Shown: piece by piece, positions 22,501-37,500 of the stretch
Position numbering within the stretch: the first letter of the stretch is position 1
Layout of the letters: each line of letters opens with the position of its first letter
From: Tridacna crocea
Taxonomy: Eukaryota; Mollusca; Bivalvia; Cardiida; Cardiidae
Assembly: GCA_943736015.1 (NCBI GenBank)
Contig: OX031064.1
Coordinates: forward strand, 33,417,361-33,481,360
DNA length: 64,000 bases
Direction: 5' to 3'
The notes under the pieces: model-generated
What the model was told of the DNA's origin: nothing
Seen by the model: only the letters and a program-made list of their open reading frames with translations
Databases searched by the model: none
Translations under genes and position numbers: made by a program

Positions 22501-25500
22501 TTTTGATAAAAAATTGAGAACTGGTTACTAGTTAAAATAGAGGTTATCCTTGAACGCCATGTCTCTAGTCGAAAAATTGGTGTGTTTTTTAAACCTGGCT
22601 ACCTAAAAAGTAAATAAAGAAATTGCCCTTGCGCAAGTTATTCTGGCAGATTGATTATTTCTTTTTCTTACTTTTAATTTTCGTGTTCTTACTCAGGGTT
22701 TTGTATCAGGCTCTGTGTTCACCACCATTCTTAAGAACATTCTTAGTCTTATTCTCAAGAATGTTTCTAAATTTGAAAGTAACATAACTTTTGATTGCCT
22801 AAATAAGTTTTGTCACCGACGACAAAATAAATGTAACTCCGAATTGAAATTTGTGTCCAGCAGGGTAGAAAACAATGTGGGGAAAAGGAGAAAGTGCTAG
22901 AAACCAACAGTTTCTCCTTTTCCTATAATATTTTCAAAAGGCTTTTTATCTCAGGGCCGTAAAACACCAGGGTAAAGAGTTAAGATAGTTCGCTGGAGAG
23001 AGACCATTTTAATACTGCGGTAAAGTTCATATTATGAATCTGTTTTAACCCATTACCACACAATTCCTACTTTTGACGCCCCCGAGAAAGAAGCCTTTAG
23101 AAAACATTGTGGGAAAAGGAGAAAATGCTGGTAACCAGCATTTTCTCCTTTATCCACAATGTTTTTTACCCTTCACAAAACAAATTTCAAATTTTCAGTC
23201 ACTTTTATTATGACCTCTGCAAATGCTTTCAACTTGGACAAGCCGAAAGTATTGTCATTCGGTAATGAATTAAGAACTGCATGAGTCACAGCTTTCAATC
23301 GAAATTATTTATAAATACATTTCGAATGAGGGATAATTTATCTCACTTGCTTAACTTTGTCAATTTCGATGGAGGTTTTGTTGACAAATGGATAAATGAA
23401 TTTTGCAAGTTGTGAAAAGAGGTTTAGCTTCGTCTGCAGAAAGTATCGCCCAGGTCAGCCTGCACAATCCACGCAGGCTGACCCCGGTCGATGCTTTTTG
23501 CTATCGATCAATTTTCTGCATGTCAAAGGATCAGTCTACATCACGCTCAGTCGATTACTGTTTAACCCTTTCCCCAACGACAAACTTTTGGACTAGACCA
23601 AATTGAAAGTATTTGCAGGCGACAATTCAACTTTTGCTGAAAAGATGATTTCTGTCTATGATAGGGTAGGAAATATTGTGGGAAAAGGAGAAAATGCTGC
23701 TTACCAGCATTTTCTCCTCTTCCCACAATGTTTTCAAAAGGCTACTATTCCAGACCCTTAAAAACCAGGGATTGTTTGGGAAAAGGGTTAAAATGGATTT
23801 TATGCAACGATTTGCTTGATATAATGTTTCACGGAAATGCATAAACCCTTTACTAAACAATCCCTGGTTTGTACGACCATGAGATAAAAGACTTTTGAAA
23901 ACATCTTGGGGAAAAGGAGAAAATGCTGGTAACCAGCATTTTCTCCTTTTCCCAAAATGTTTCCTACCCTGCTGGAAACAAATTTCAAGTTTTGAATTAC
24001 GTTTATTTTGTCGTTAGCCTCGCATTCAGACCCTGCATTTGTGTTATTCTGATAAACAAGGTACACAGCAAACTCACAGTAATATCAGTTGTTATTTGCC
24101 CTTCTTTACATTCAGAACCTTGTGAACAGAGTATTTGTTTTGCAGTTTTACTCGATGATTTTGTTTTAATCAAAATGCTATATTTAACGGACTGATACCA
24201 GACTAATTTTGTCATGTGCAAGTGCTTTCAATCTGGACCAGTCTAATTTTTTTTTTTGTCATTTGGTAAAGAGTTCAACCACCATTCGTCAAAAGATTCC
24301 TCATATTTTTTTTCCATTACAGCTTGTGGGTGGGGCGGCCACTGGGCTCATGACATGGGTTCTGGTAGAAAAAGAGAAGGAAGTTGATAACGCCTATGAC
24401 TTTTTCCTAGACCCGGCCTGCGTCCTCTGTCTCGTGGGCGCCATTGCTGCGGCTGTGTCGCTTTTCGGATGGTTTGGCTCTCTTCGTGAAAATACATTCG
24501 TTCTAAAAATAGTAAGTCAGTTTGAATTACTTCAGTTGGATTGTCTTTGATATCTGATCTGTGAACTTGAGCGTATTCTTTATTATCTTTTGAAAACATT
24601 ATTATGTATATGTGACTGACGCATCACGCAAAAAGGGGCCATCTGGGAATTTTGTACATCAATTAGATGAAAATATATCAACGATAGTACAGATCAGTTT
24701 AGGTTGATAATTAAAGAATGATTGTATAACAAGATACAATGACCCCTTTTTATAAAGAAAATGTAATTAAGCGAAAAGTGTCAACCCTGGTCAGCCTGCG
24801 CAATTCGCGCCGTCTGACCAGGGTTGACACTTTTCGCAGTTCCCAGAAGGTCCCTGTTTGCGTGATGGGTCACATATTTAACACGTCAATGATTGTAGAG
24901 CAACATTGTGGCAAAGTGAGAAATTGCTGGCTACGAAAGACCTCTCCAGTTGCTACTATGTTTTCAAGAAGTGCTCCATTCCTAGACTGAGGAAAAAATA
25001 CGTCTGTAGAGGGTAATTTGCTGACTCGGCAAATATAAATTCACATGTTTTTTTACATGAGGGAAAAATTCTAGTTTGTTCAATAATTCGTTCGTCCGTT
25101 CTTTAGTTCGCTCAAGGCACATTCAGTCATAGGTTCATTCATTTATTAAATTTCATTTAATCATTCATCAACCACCCAGCCAACCTTTCACCCTCTCACT
25201 CACTCGCTTAAATATTCATTCATGCATGCATTCGTTCATTCATTCATTCATTCATTCATTCATTCATTCATTCATGCATTCATGCGTTCGTTCATTCATT
25301 CATTCATTCATTCATTCATTCATTCATTCATTCATCCAATCTTTCTTTCATTCATTCATTCATTCCATTCCATTCCATTCCATTCATTCATTCATTCAGT
25401 CATTCCTCTCTATTTCAGTACCGCTATTCGATGATGCTACTGTTTTTAATCGAAATCGTGTTCATCATTATAATATTTGTGATAGTCTATGTACCCAACT

Positions 25501-28500
25501 CTCGACAACAACTCAACATATACCCAGAGGACAGTTTAAAACAGGCCATTGTGCAGTACAGAGACGACGAGGACATGCAAAACTTAATAGATGGTATACA
25601 ATTACAGGTAGGTTTAACTTCTGTTTGTCAATTATACAAAATAGAATGTGGGTGTTTTTTCTCTTCTTTTTCCACAAATGTTTCTCTTTTTTTTTCTAAG
25701 AACTAACTGACAGGTTGAACATTTCAATCGACGGTATTATAAGTTAATAATAAAAGACATGTAATATATCAATCTGAATGTTTCAATGGATGGTATAGAT
25801 TAACACAGGTTTACCATCAGTCTGCAACATTTCAATCGATGGTATACAATAACAGACACGTTTAACATCAGTCTTCAATATTTCAATCAATGGTATACAA
25901 TAGTATACATGTTCATCATCTGTCTACAACATTTCAATGGATGGCATACAATAACAGACACGTTTAACATCAGTATGCAACATTTCAATCGATGATACAC
26001 AATAACAAACACGTTCTTTTTTTATTGCCATTTATTTATCGTCGCTACCGGTTGCCCATCTGAGCGACGCCCCCTAGAAGACGGTTACTTGTTACGGGGG
26101 ATAGCGCAAGGATACAGGTCGAAACTACTGAGAGCTTCGCCTGGTTCTTTAACGTGCTCGGTGTATAGGACCGTCACAGAGGACCTCGGTTTAATGTCTC
26201 ATCCGAAAGACTATTATTAATTTTAGTTGGCCAGCCGGGGATTCGAACCAACAACCTGTAGAACATTGTGTTCACGAGTCCTACGCTCCACCTACTGAGC
26301 TATATCGGCTGGTAAAAAACAAACACGTTCAACATCAGTCGGTACATTTTTTAATGGATGGCATACAATAACAGACACGCTTAACATCAATCTACAACAT
26401 TTCAATCGACGGTATACAATAACAAACTCGTTCAACATCAGTCGGCACATTTCAATGGACGGCATACAGTAACAGACACGCTTAACATCAGTCGGCACAT
26501 TTTAATGGATGGTATACGATAACAGACACGTTTAACATCAGTCTGCAACATTTCAATCGGTGGTATACATTAACAGACACGTTTAAATCAGTCTTAAACA
26601 TTTTAATGGATGGTATACAATAGCATACATTTTTTAACATCAGTCTGCAACATTATAATCGATGGTATTTTACAATAGCATACATGTTTAACATTAGTCT
26701 GCACATTTTAATGCATGATATACAATAACAGACACGTTTAACATCAATCTGCAACATTTCAATCGATGGCATACAATAAAAGAGATGTTAAACACCAGTC
26801 TCCCTATTTCAGTGGATGGTATGAAATAAGAGACACATTTAACATCAGTCTGCACATTATAATCAATGGAATATTATAGCAGACACGTTCAACATCAGTC
26901 TGCAACACTTCAATTGATGCAAAATAATTGCATACAAGTTAACACCAATCTGCAATATTTCATGCTCTACAACATTAGACATGTTTAACATCAGTCTGCA
27001 CATTTCAATGGATGCTGTAAAATAACAGACACATTTAAAATCAGTCTGCATTATTTCAATCGATGGTATACAATAACAGACACGTACAACATCAGTCATT
27101 TTAATGGATGGTATACAATACCAGACACGTTAAACATCAGTCTGTCACGTTTCAATGGATGGTATAAAAAAAAAAACAGACACTTTTAACATCAGTCTGC
27201 AACATTTCAATAGATGGTATACAATATTGTATACCATCGATTGAAATGTTGCAGAGTGATGGTAAAAGTGTCTGCTATTGTATACCATCGATTGAAATGT
27301 CTGCTATTTAGCAGACACGTTCAACATCAGTCTGCAACATTTCAATGAATGGTATAAAATAACAGACACGTTTAAACATCAGTCTGCAACATTTCAATCG
27401 ATGGTATATAATACCAGACATGTTCAACATCAGTCTGCACATTTTAATCGATGGTATACAATAACAGACTCGTTTACCATCAGTCTACCACGTTTCAATG
27501 GATGTTATACAATAGCAGATATGTTCAACATTAGTTTGAAACATTTCAATGGATGGTATAAAATAACGGACATGTTTGACATCAGTCTGCAACATTTCAA
27601 TGGATGGTACACTATAACGGACATGTTTGACATCAGTCTGCAACATTTCAATGGATCGTATAAATAACAGACACGTTTAACATCAGTCTGCAACATTTCA
27701 ATGGATGGTATACTATAACGGACACGTTTGACATCAGTCTGCAACATTTCAATGGATGGTACACTATAACGGACACGTTTGACATCAGTCTGCAACATTT
27801 CAATGGATCGTATAAATAACAGACACGTTTAACATCAGTCTGCAACATTTCAATGGATGGTACACTATAACGGACACGTTTGACATCAGTCTGCAACATT
27901 TCAATGGATCGTATAAATAACAGACACGTTTGACATCAGTCTGCAACGTTTCAATGGATCGTATAAATAACACACGTTTAACATCAGTCTGCAACGTTTC
28001 AATGGATGGTATAAATAACACACGTTTAACATCAGTCTGCAACGTTTCAATCGATGGTGTACTATAACGGACATGTTTGACATCAGTCTGCTACATTTCA
28101 ATGGATCGTATAAATAACGACATATTTAACATCAGTCTGCAACATTTCAATGGATCGTATAAATAACGGACATGTTTGACATCAGTCTGCAACATTTCAA
28201 TGGATCGTATAAATAACACACGTTTAACATCAGTCTGCAACATTTCAATGGATGGTGTGCTATAACAGACACGTTTAACACCAGTCTGCAACGTTTCAAT
28301 CGATGGTGTACTATTACGGACATGTTTAACATCTGTCTGCACATTTCAATGGATGGTATACTATAACGGACACGTTTAACATCAGTCTGCAACATTTCAA
28401 GGGATGGTATAAATAACAGACACGTTTAACACCAGTCTGCAACATTTCAATGGATGGTATACTATAACGGATATGTTCAACATCAGTCTGCAACATTTCA

Positions 28501-31500
28501 ATGGATGGTACACTATAACGGACATGTTCGACATCAGTCTGCAACATTTCAATGGATGGTACACTATAACGGTCATGTTCAACATCAGTCTGCAACATTT
28601 CAATGGATCGTATAAATAACGGACACGTTCGACATCAGTCTGCAACATTTCAATGGATGGTATACTATAACGGACATGTTTAACATCAGTCTGCAACATT
28701 TCAATGGATCGTATAAATAACAGACACGTTTAACACCAGTCTGCAACATTTCAGTCGATGGTATACTATAACGGACATGTTTAACATCAGTCTGCAACAT
28801 TTCAATGGATCGTATAAATAACACACGTTTAACATCAGTCTGCAACATTTCAATGGATCGTATACTATAACGGACACGTTTAACATCAGTCTGCAACATT
28901 TCAATGGATGGTATACTATAACGGACACGTTTAACATCAGTCTGCAACATTTCAATGGATCGTATAAATAACAGACACGTTTAACACCAGTCTGCAACGT
29001 TTCAATCGATGTTGTACTATAACGGACATGTTCAACTTCTGTATGCACATTTCAATGGATAGTATACAATAACAGACACTTTTAACATCAGTCTCCGCAT
29101 TTCAATCGATAACAGACATATTCAACATCGGTCTGCACATTTCAATCGATGATATGATATAACACACCTGTTTAACATCAGTCTGCACATTTTAATCGAT
29201 GTTATACAATAACAGACATTTTTAACATCATTCTGCATATTTCAATGGATACTATACAATTACAGACCTGTTTAACATCAGTGTGCAACATTTCAACGGA
29301 TGGTATGCAATAGAATACATGTTTTAAAATATCAGTCTGCACATTTCAATCGATGCTAGACAATAGCATACATGTTTAACATCAGTCTTCAACATTTCAA
29401 TCAATGGTATAAAATAACAAACATGTTTAACATCAGTCTGCACATTTTAATGGATGGTACACAATTACAGACATGTCTAACATCAGCCCACATATTTCAA
29501 ATGAATGGTATACATTAACAGACAGGTTTAACATCAACCAACATATTTCAAGGGATAGTATACAATAATTGATAGGTTTAACGTGAATCTGCAACATTCA
29601 ATGGATGGGACACAATAAAGACAGGTTTAACATCAACCAACATATTTCAATGGATGGTATACAATAATTGATAGGTTTAACGTGAATCTGCAACATTCAA
29701 TGGATGGTATACAATAACAGACAAGTTTAACATCAACCAGCATATTTCAATGGATGGTATACAATAACAGATAGGTTTAATATCAACCAACATATTTAAA
29801 TGGATGGTACACAATAACAGACATGTTTAACATCAGCCCACATATTTCAATGGATGGTACACAATAACAAGACAGGTTTAACATCAACCAACATATTTCA
29901 ATGGATGGTATACAATAATTGATAGGTTTAACGTGAATCTGCAACATTCAATGGAAGGTATACAATAACAGACAGGTTTAACATCAACCAGCATATTTCA
30001 ATGGATGGTATACAATAACAGATAGGTTTAACATCAACCAACATATTTAAATGGATGGTACACAATAACAGACATGTTTAACATCAGCCCACATATTTCA
30101 ATGGATGGTACACAATAACAGACAGGTTTAACATCAACCAACATATTTCAATGGATGGTATACAATAATTGATAGGTTTAACGTGAATCTGCAACATTCA
30201 ATGGATGGTATACAATGACAGACAGGTTTAACATCAACCATCATATTTCATTGGATGGTATACAATAATTGATAGGTTTAACGTGAATCTTCAACATTCA
30301 AAGGATGGTATACAATAAAGACAGGTTTAACATCAACCAACATATTTCAATGGATGGTATACAATAACAGACAGGTTAACATCAACCAACATATTTCAAT
30401 GGATGGTACACAATAACAGACAGGTTTAACATCAACCAACATATTTCAATGGATGGTACACAATAACAGACAAGTTCAACATCAGCCCGCATATTTCAGT
30501 GGATGGTATACAATGACAGACAGGTTTAACATCAGCCAACTTATTTCAATGGATGGTACACAATAACAGACATGTTTAACATCAGCCCGCATATTTCAGT
30601 GGATGGTATACAATGACAGACAGGTTTAACATCAACCAACATATTTCAATGGATGGTACACAATAACAGACAGGTTTAACATCAGCCAACTTATTTCAAT
30701 GGATGATACACAATGACAGACAGGTTTAACATCAGCCCACATATTTCAATGGATGGTACACGATAACAGACAGGTTTGACATCAGCCCACATATTTCAGT
30801 GGGTGGTACACGATAACAGACAGGTTTGACATCGACCAACATATTTCAGTGGATGGTACACGATAACAGACAGGTTTGACATCGACCCACATATTTCAGT
30901 GGATGGTACACGATAACAGACAGGTTTGACATCGACCCACATATTTCAATGGATGGTACACAATAACAGACAGGTTTGACATCAGCCCACATATTTCAAT
31001 GGATGGTACACAATAACAGACAGGTTCAACATCAGCCCACATATTTCAATGGATGATACACAATAACAGACAGGTATACAATTACAGGTGGGTTTCAACA
31101 TTAGTCTGCAAAACTTAGCCGATGGTGTACTTTTAGATAAAGATTAACCCCTAGGCTCCTAAGGGCGACTGAATGACCTTTTGCGAACTGTGTAGACCTA
31201 ATCAGACTGCACGGAACGTGCAGTTTGATTTTTAATCTACACGCCTGATGAGAAGATATATCTCCCCAAGATACCTTTGAAGCAGGAATATTTGGGGTTT
31301 TTACTATCGACTTGATGTTCTCGTTCAACTCTTTCAGCAGATAATTAACCCTTTAGCCCATGATGCACTTCTATGGTATCTCTAATTGACCTTAAATAAC
31401 AGCAAGTATGAAGCCGTTTTTTATATGTATATGACACTTTTTGATAGCATAGAAAACTTTGTGACAAAAGGTGAAATTGCTTGTGACGAGCAATTTCACC

Positions 31501-34500
31501 CATTGCCACAATGTTTTCCAAATGCTCCTACAAGTAATACGTAGAAATGAGTATCTATGGAGTAAAGGGTTAATGTTAAAAATATGTCCGTAATACTTAA
31601 TTGATGATCTAATTTCATACTTGTTTCAGCTGGACTGTTGTGGAACCTCAAACGACGATGAAGGGTACAAAGATTGGACGAACAACGCCTACTTTAACTG
31701 CAGTTCGGGAACCAATACTCGCGGGTTCGGGGAATTCTGTTCTGTTCCATTTTCATGTTGTAAAGGCCAAGACGTAAGTTTCTTTGTTTGGTTGTTGTTA
31801 AGACAGGATAATATGCCGCTTTTACACTATTTGCTCCATTTGACCTAACACATATTGTCAAGGTTTGGGGATTGTTACTGCATCATGGAATAAGGGGGGT
31901 TATGTTATACGAGTATTTCATTTTTCACCAATATCTCTTCAATTACTGGACATATCTCAAAAGATTTGGATGAGATTTTCACAGATCATGTGACCTGGCG
32001 CGGGATGTGACCTGAGGCGTGTTGTCAGGGTTTTGTAATTTATCACTGTATCATGGAAAAGGAGGGCTTCATGTCGAATTTAATTTTTGTGGTATTTGTC
32101 CAAGACAATACCACTATGAGTTCAATATTGAATTTTGAACACAATATATCGTATTTTGTGCAAAGGAAATAAACCCGATTAAACTCAGTTGTGAAATCGG
32201 AAATGGCATATTAAAATACATTTGGTGAGGCTATCGATCTTGGAAATACTAATTTTTGATTGAAAATAGCTTCACTCGCTTATAGTCTTCTATTGGCGCA
32301 ATGATACAAAACTTTTCTACCGACCGATTGGTCCTGGACTTTATCGTTCCAAAACCAATTCGTCCCATGGCTTGTTCATCCTATGATTGCCCGTAACTCC
32401 ATTTGATTGAAAATGAATATTTATAGATCGAAATAAATGATCGTAATGCTGGGATTTAAATGTTAATAGCTAAAGATCGATATTTCAAAAACCATAGTTT
32501 TCAGGTACAAACTTAATTTTATTTGATAATTTTTTTTTATCTCTATCCATCATGCGTCTAACTGTCAAGGACGTTATTCCTGAATCCTAATGATCAAAGG
32601 GAGACCATCAGTATTCATATAATCCAAATTTTGTCATGAGTACTCTCCCTTCAACTGAAATGGTATTTATTTGCTTAGTAGGTTGACTTTTAAGCCAATA
32701 TTTGGACAGTATTTCTCTTTTTCTTTTTAAATTATTTATTCTATACAATGGATTCAATGACAAATACCACTTCAGTGTTCTCAACGCTTTGATTTATCAA
32801 TCTACATGTATCTCCAACTTATGCACATAGTTTCATGAAACTTTATATTTTTATTGGTTGACAGATGAGTCCATCTTGCATCCTTCTGTCCTTCCATCTG
32901 TCCATCCATCAATCTATTCGTAACCCTTTTAGATCACAAGTAACGCAATTTATTCATTGAGCTACCCAGGCTGATGCTAGAAATTCCAACACTTTAGTCT
33001 CTAGCTAGCTGCTTGAGATGGCAGCAGTGTTGCGGCACATATTGTAAGAGGGATATCTCCTTAAGTCCTTCACAAAAGTTGATGATACTTCTTGCGTGTC
33101 TTCCATTGGATAGTCTGTTGATACAGTTTTTTTTCTATCTATATAATGATGTGTCATGGAAAAAGGGGGCTTAATGTATATTTTCTTTATTTGTCTTCAT
33201 TTCATGAAATGCCTATTTCTGGAAAAGGGATACTTAATGTATAATCCTGTTATGGACCTATTATACATTTATTTGTGTAATGAAATGTTGTGCCATGGAA
33301 AAAAAGGAACTTAATTTATACTTTCATCGTGGACCTATAACAAAAAGGCCACAGTCATGTACATTCAAAACACAATACCTCTAATATGTTTGTATAAAAA
33401 AAAATGGTCTTTTTCGGCGGGGAATATAATTTCAACGAAATTGCTTGTTCTTCTAAGTTCTTTGTACTCTTCTAACTTTCAGTTTTTGAGTCACGTTTAT
33501 TATATACCTAGCAGTGAAATCCTGGAATTTCCCAGTGTAATAAATTTTGATATCATCACTAGTGACGTTATCAACTTTCACTTTCACTTCCTGACGTCAT
33601 TTGGGAACTACCTTTTTTTTTCGACTGCATTTTTTTCGACTTTCAAACGCAAAATTACAAATAATGATGTTAATAAGGTATATAATTAATAGAATAATCA
33701 ACTGGTTGTTTTTGATATGAAAAATATCTCACTCGGACGCGTCGTAAGGCGTTAAAAAAACTCGTGCTGCGCACTCGTTTTTTCAACGCCTAACAACGCA
33801 TCCTCGTGAGATATTTTTCACATCAAAAACAACCAGTTGATTATCCTCTATTTATTTTGTCGGCTGCTAATGCTTCTAATTTGGGCAAGCCTAAATTATG
33901 TTGTTTTGTAAAGAGTGTAAGTGAGAGTGGCGTTTATATCACATTAATTCATCCTGTACTTTACATCAATTTGTCTATTCTCTCTCTTTTTTCTCCAGGA
34001 CGGTCTACAAAATTACTTATGCGGTAAAGATATGCAAAGTACAGACACGGTAGGTTACCTCGAAGTTTTTTTTTTAAAGAAATTGCGGAAATTGAGAATA
34101 TTATGATAGATGGTAGTTCCACTCGCAGTTTGTTCTTTTTCTCTCCTTCTTAACTCTTGCCGAGCACCGATACGCAGTCGGTAGCGTGCAGGACTTGAGA
34201 ACATGGGGTCCAGGGTTCGATCCCTGGCTACGACCCCTGGCTCGGCCAATTCCTTTTCGGGGATTGATGATAGTCATTGCGACAGGATTGATTCCTGTCT
34301 CACCGCTGACCATTGTTACGACGACGGTTATGTGGGAAAGCAGCCAGTAGCTTGGAAAGAAAATTGTGCGGTATACTGGTCAAAGAGACTCCGAAAAAGC
34401 ATGGATAGTTGCACTGGACGCCGAGACATAACTGAAATAAAGTTGAAAACTGCGTTAAACACGATATAATCAATCGACAACCAACTAATCATGGTCGTTA

Positions 34501-37500
34501 ATACTTGGTGTTGTTTTGCAAACTGTTAAAGTTATTTTACACAATGTGTGTTGCATTGTCCAAAAGGGGGTGAATGCAACCTGGTTATAAACTGTACCAA
34601 GCAAAACATAACATAAGGCTGAAATTTGGTCTGTATTCGGCTTGTACTACCAGCTTGAATATTTTATTTCAGCAGGATTGGAATTAAATGAGAAGGGAGA
34701 GTGACGGCTTTCTAAATCCGTTATTTCTCTTCAAAACCCTATGTTGTGGGTACTCATTAGAATCGTCTCGACGAGACAATTCTAATGAGTACCCATAACG
34801 TAGGGTTTAGTGAAGAATAATTAATATTTTCAATTTTGAAATCAAAATCACTCCTTCTATCTGGAGCTCTGTACAGAATCTCGGTCATTCAGTATGCATA
34901 TACTAAAAATTATGTCGTATAATATGGATCTACTTTTTATGAAATATTGCCGAATCAGTAGCTAGCGTGGTCTTTTGACATGCAGAAAATTTAACAAAAG
35001 CAAAAGCTTCGACCCATGTCAGCCTCCGCGGACTGCGCAGGCTGGCCTGGGTCGATACTTTTTGCAAATTCATTAAAACCCCCTTTTTAAAAGTGCATTA
35101 ACTTTTATACATAAATATGTTGTAGGACTCAATAGAGCGATCCAATACAATATATACTCGTGGATGTTTTAAAGCCATAACAGCTTTATTAGAAGACAAT
35201 GTGTTAGTTGTGGGCGGAGTTATAATCGGCATCTTACTTCCACAGGTAAAAAGTAGTTCCACACTATTACGTTCTTTTTCCCATACGGCATTTCCTCATA
35301 ATCGGACAAAAGACCATGCGTTGAAACTCGTATAATTATATGTATTCTGTTTTAAAAAGTTAAGAATCTACAGGTCCGTTTTTCAAGTTTTCACAGTGTT
35401 TGTGAAATTAGTTTCTTGTTATATGTAATCAGGAAAAGTTCATGGTTTTTTAGTTCCACTGGCCGAAGGCCAGCGAGCTATTGTCATGGCGTTGTGTCCG
35501 TCGTGCGTCCGTCCGTCTGTCCGTTCGTCCGTCCGTCCGTCCGTCCGTTCGTCCGTGCGTGCGTCCGTAAACTTTTTCTTTAAAAAACTTCTCCTCAGAA
35601 ACTATTGACTGGATTTTTACCAAATTTCACAGGAATGTTCCTTAGGTGGTCCTCTTTCAAATTCCTTCAAATAATTGTGTTCCATGAATAATTCTGGTTG
35701 CCATGGCAACCAAAATAAAAAACTTTTAAAAATCTTCTCCTCCCAAACCGCTGATTGGATAGCATTATTATTTTGCAGGAATATTCCTTAGGTAGAGGTC
35801 TACAGAATTCCTTTTAAAAAAAAGGATCCGTCAAAAGAGACCCATTTTCCTTTTAGGGTATAAAGTAAAATCTTTGAAAAATTTCTTCTCTCAAACTATT
35901 CGTTGGATTTCATTGTTGTATTGCAGGTTAGTTCCTATGGTGGTAAGTCTTTACCATACATTCCTGACTGTTAACGTCCCTAAAGAAGAAGTCTTTGGAA
36001 AACACTCTTGGAAAAGGAGAAAATGCAGGTAATCAGCATTTTCTCCTTTTCTCTCAGTGTTTTCATCAAAGAGAGAAGTCATCATTTCATCAATGTTTAA
36101 TTTGTTGTCTGCAAATGCTTTCAGTTTGGTCACATCCCAAATTTTGTCGTTTGGTAAAGAGTTAAAGATGGTTGCTTTACATAATCTATAATCATTTTCA
36201 TATAAAACAAGAGAACCTCTGCACTTCTATTAGTTCTGGTAAAGGTTTGTTGACCTACTGGTGACCTAGTACAAAGAGGGACAGGGCTTTACTGTTGTGA
36301 TAAGGCATTTTGTTATCCAATCAAACTGATCCTGCAACTTCAATAAAACAATTGCTACAATACATATTTTTTTCTGTATTTTGATGTTTCCACACCCAAA
36401 ATGGCTTGTAACAAGACCCTCTTTAACTATAACCAGAAGACAAAATTTTTATAATTGGTCATAATTGAAAGATGTTGCAGACAACACAATAAATCTTCAA
36501 ATTAGTAAAACTTTTATCAAAAAGGGTAGATATTATTGTGTAAAACTAAGATAATGTAGGTTACTATTATTTTTTTCTTTTCTCACAATGTTTTTCATAG
36601 CTTTTTTTCTTTAGTGACCTAAACGCAGGAATGAATGGTAAATGTTAAAAAATTCTCTTCACTCTTTAAAGAAAAATCAGGCCTGTGGAGCGATACAGGC
36701 GCTCAAGCGCCTCTAGTCTTAGTTGTCTGCGCATGTCATATTCTTTGAAGATTCGACCTGTCTTATGTGACGCATCACTCCCCCCAAATATTGGGGGATT
36801 GTAGTTACACGCGCTATAAAGTAGTAATGGAGAAAATGGCTTTTATCAATACGTTTGAGGAAAAAATCAGACCTGTTTTAGCTCTACATTTCTCTAAACT
36901 GCTGATCACACCTGTATGAATTGCACTAGGTAGTAAACGTTTATTTAATTTGAAATTCAAAGTAACGGTTGTCACGTAGAAAAGTAGCTCGGGTCTGTAC
37001 CCAGGATGCCCACATTAGATAGATAAGTATTTCTAGAATGCCATCTAGCGGCAGATAATGGATTTCTGCGACAGCTTTCGTACAATGTTAGTATTTTGAT
37101 ATATTCTGTTCGTATCTTAATCCACAGGCCGTCCAGAAACACTAGTGGTAATTATAATGCATCCGTGTTGTGATACAATTTGAATTACTGAATTACACTA
37201 AAAGAAAGTATCTAAAACGGTCAGTCAAACAATCGACCAATCAACCAATCAATCGATAGATAGTTTTTAGCCCTGCTGTGTCGTCCTTGCAAGAACTTCG
37301 ACATTTTGTAACATCTCTGTTATTACTGAATATATTTACTTCAAACTTCGACACGCTATTAACTGGGCAGCAACACGCGAAAAGGGACATTCGGACATTT
37401 GCGTAAAGTGTCGTCTCGGATCAGCCTGCGCAACCGGCGCAGGCTAATCCGAGACGGTACTTCCCATTATTGTGTAATTTTCTGTTTTGCACAAAATCTA

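Larger units (their letters stand above)
25725..31130. repeat. 5.3-kb satellite (50-51 bp unit) in gene A intron 3
   Basis: About 100 tandem units of 50 or 51 bp, typically GATGGTATACAATAACAGAC followed by AGGTTTAACATCAGTCTGCA and ACATTTCAATG. Three zones can be seen: a diverged mixture (25.7-27.6 kb), alternating GATCGTATAAATAACAGACA and GATGGTATACTATAACGGAC units (27.6-29.0 kb), and a more uniform 50-bp array with ACATCAACCAACATATTT (29.4-31.07 kb). The unit resembles the gene A exon 3/intron 3 boundary (25590-25618), and donor-like copies occur again at the distal edge (31072-31129). The 51-bp spacing produces long but meaningless minus-strand frames with a 17-residue repeat. Confidence 0.95.

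Noticed and set aside
27505..29048. Several long minus-strand frames with repeated [21 protein letters not shown] 17-residue units
   Set aside because: They arise because satellite units are often 51 bp; indels to 50 bp break every frame, and there is no start/splice context. Satellite artefact.
25725..31130. CRISPR-like array
   Set aside because: Units are contiguous without unique spacers, in a eukaryotic intron.
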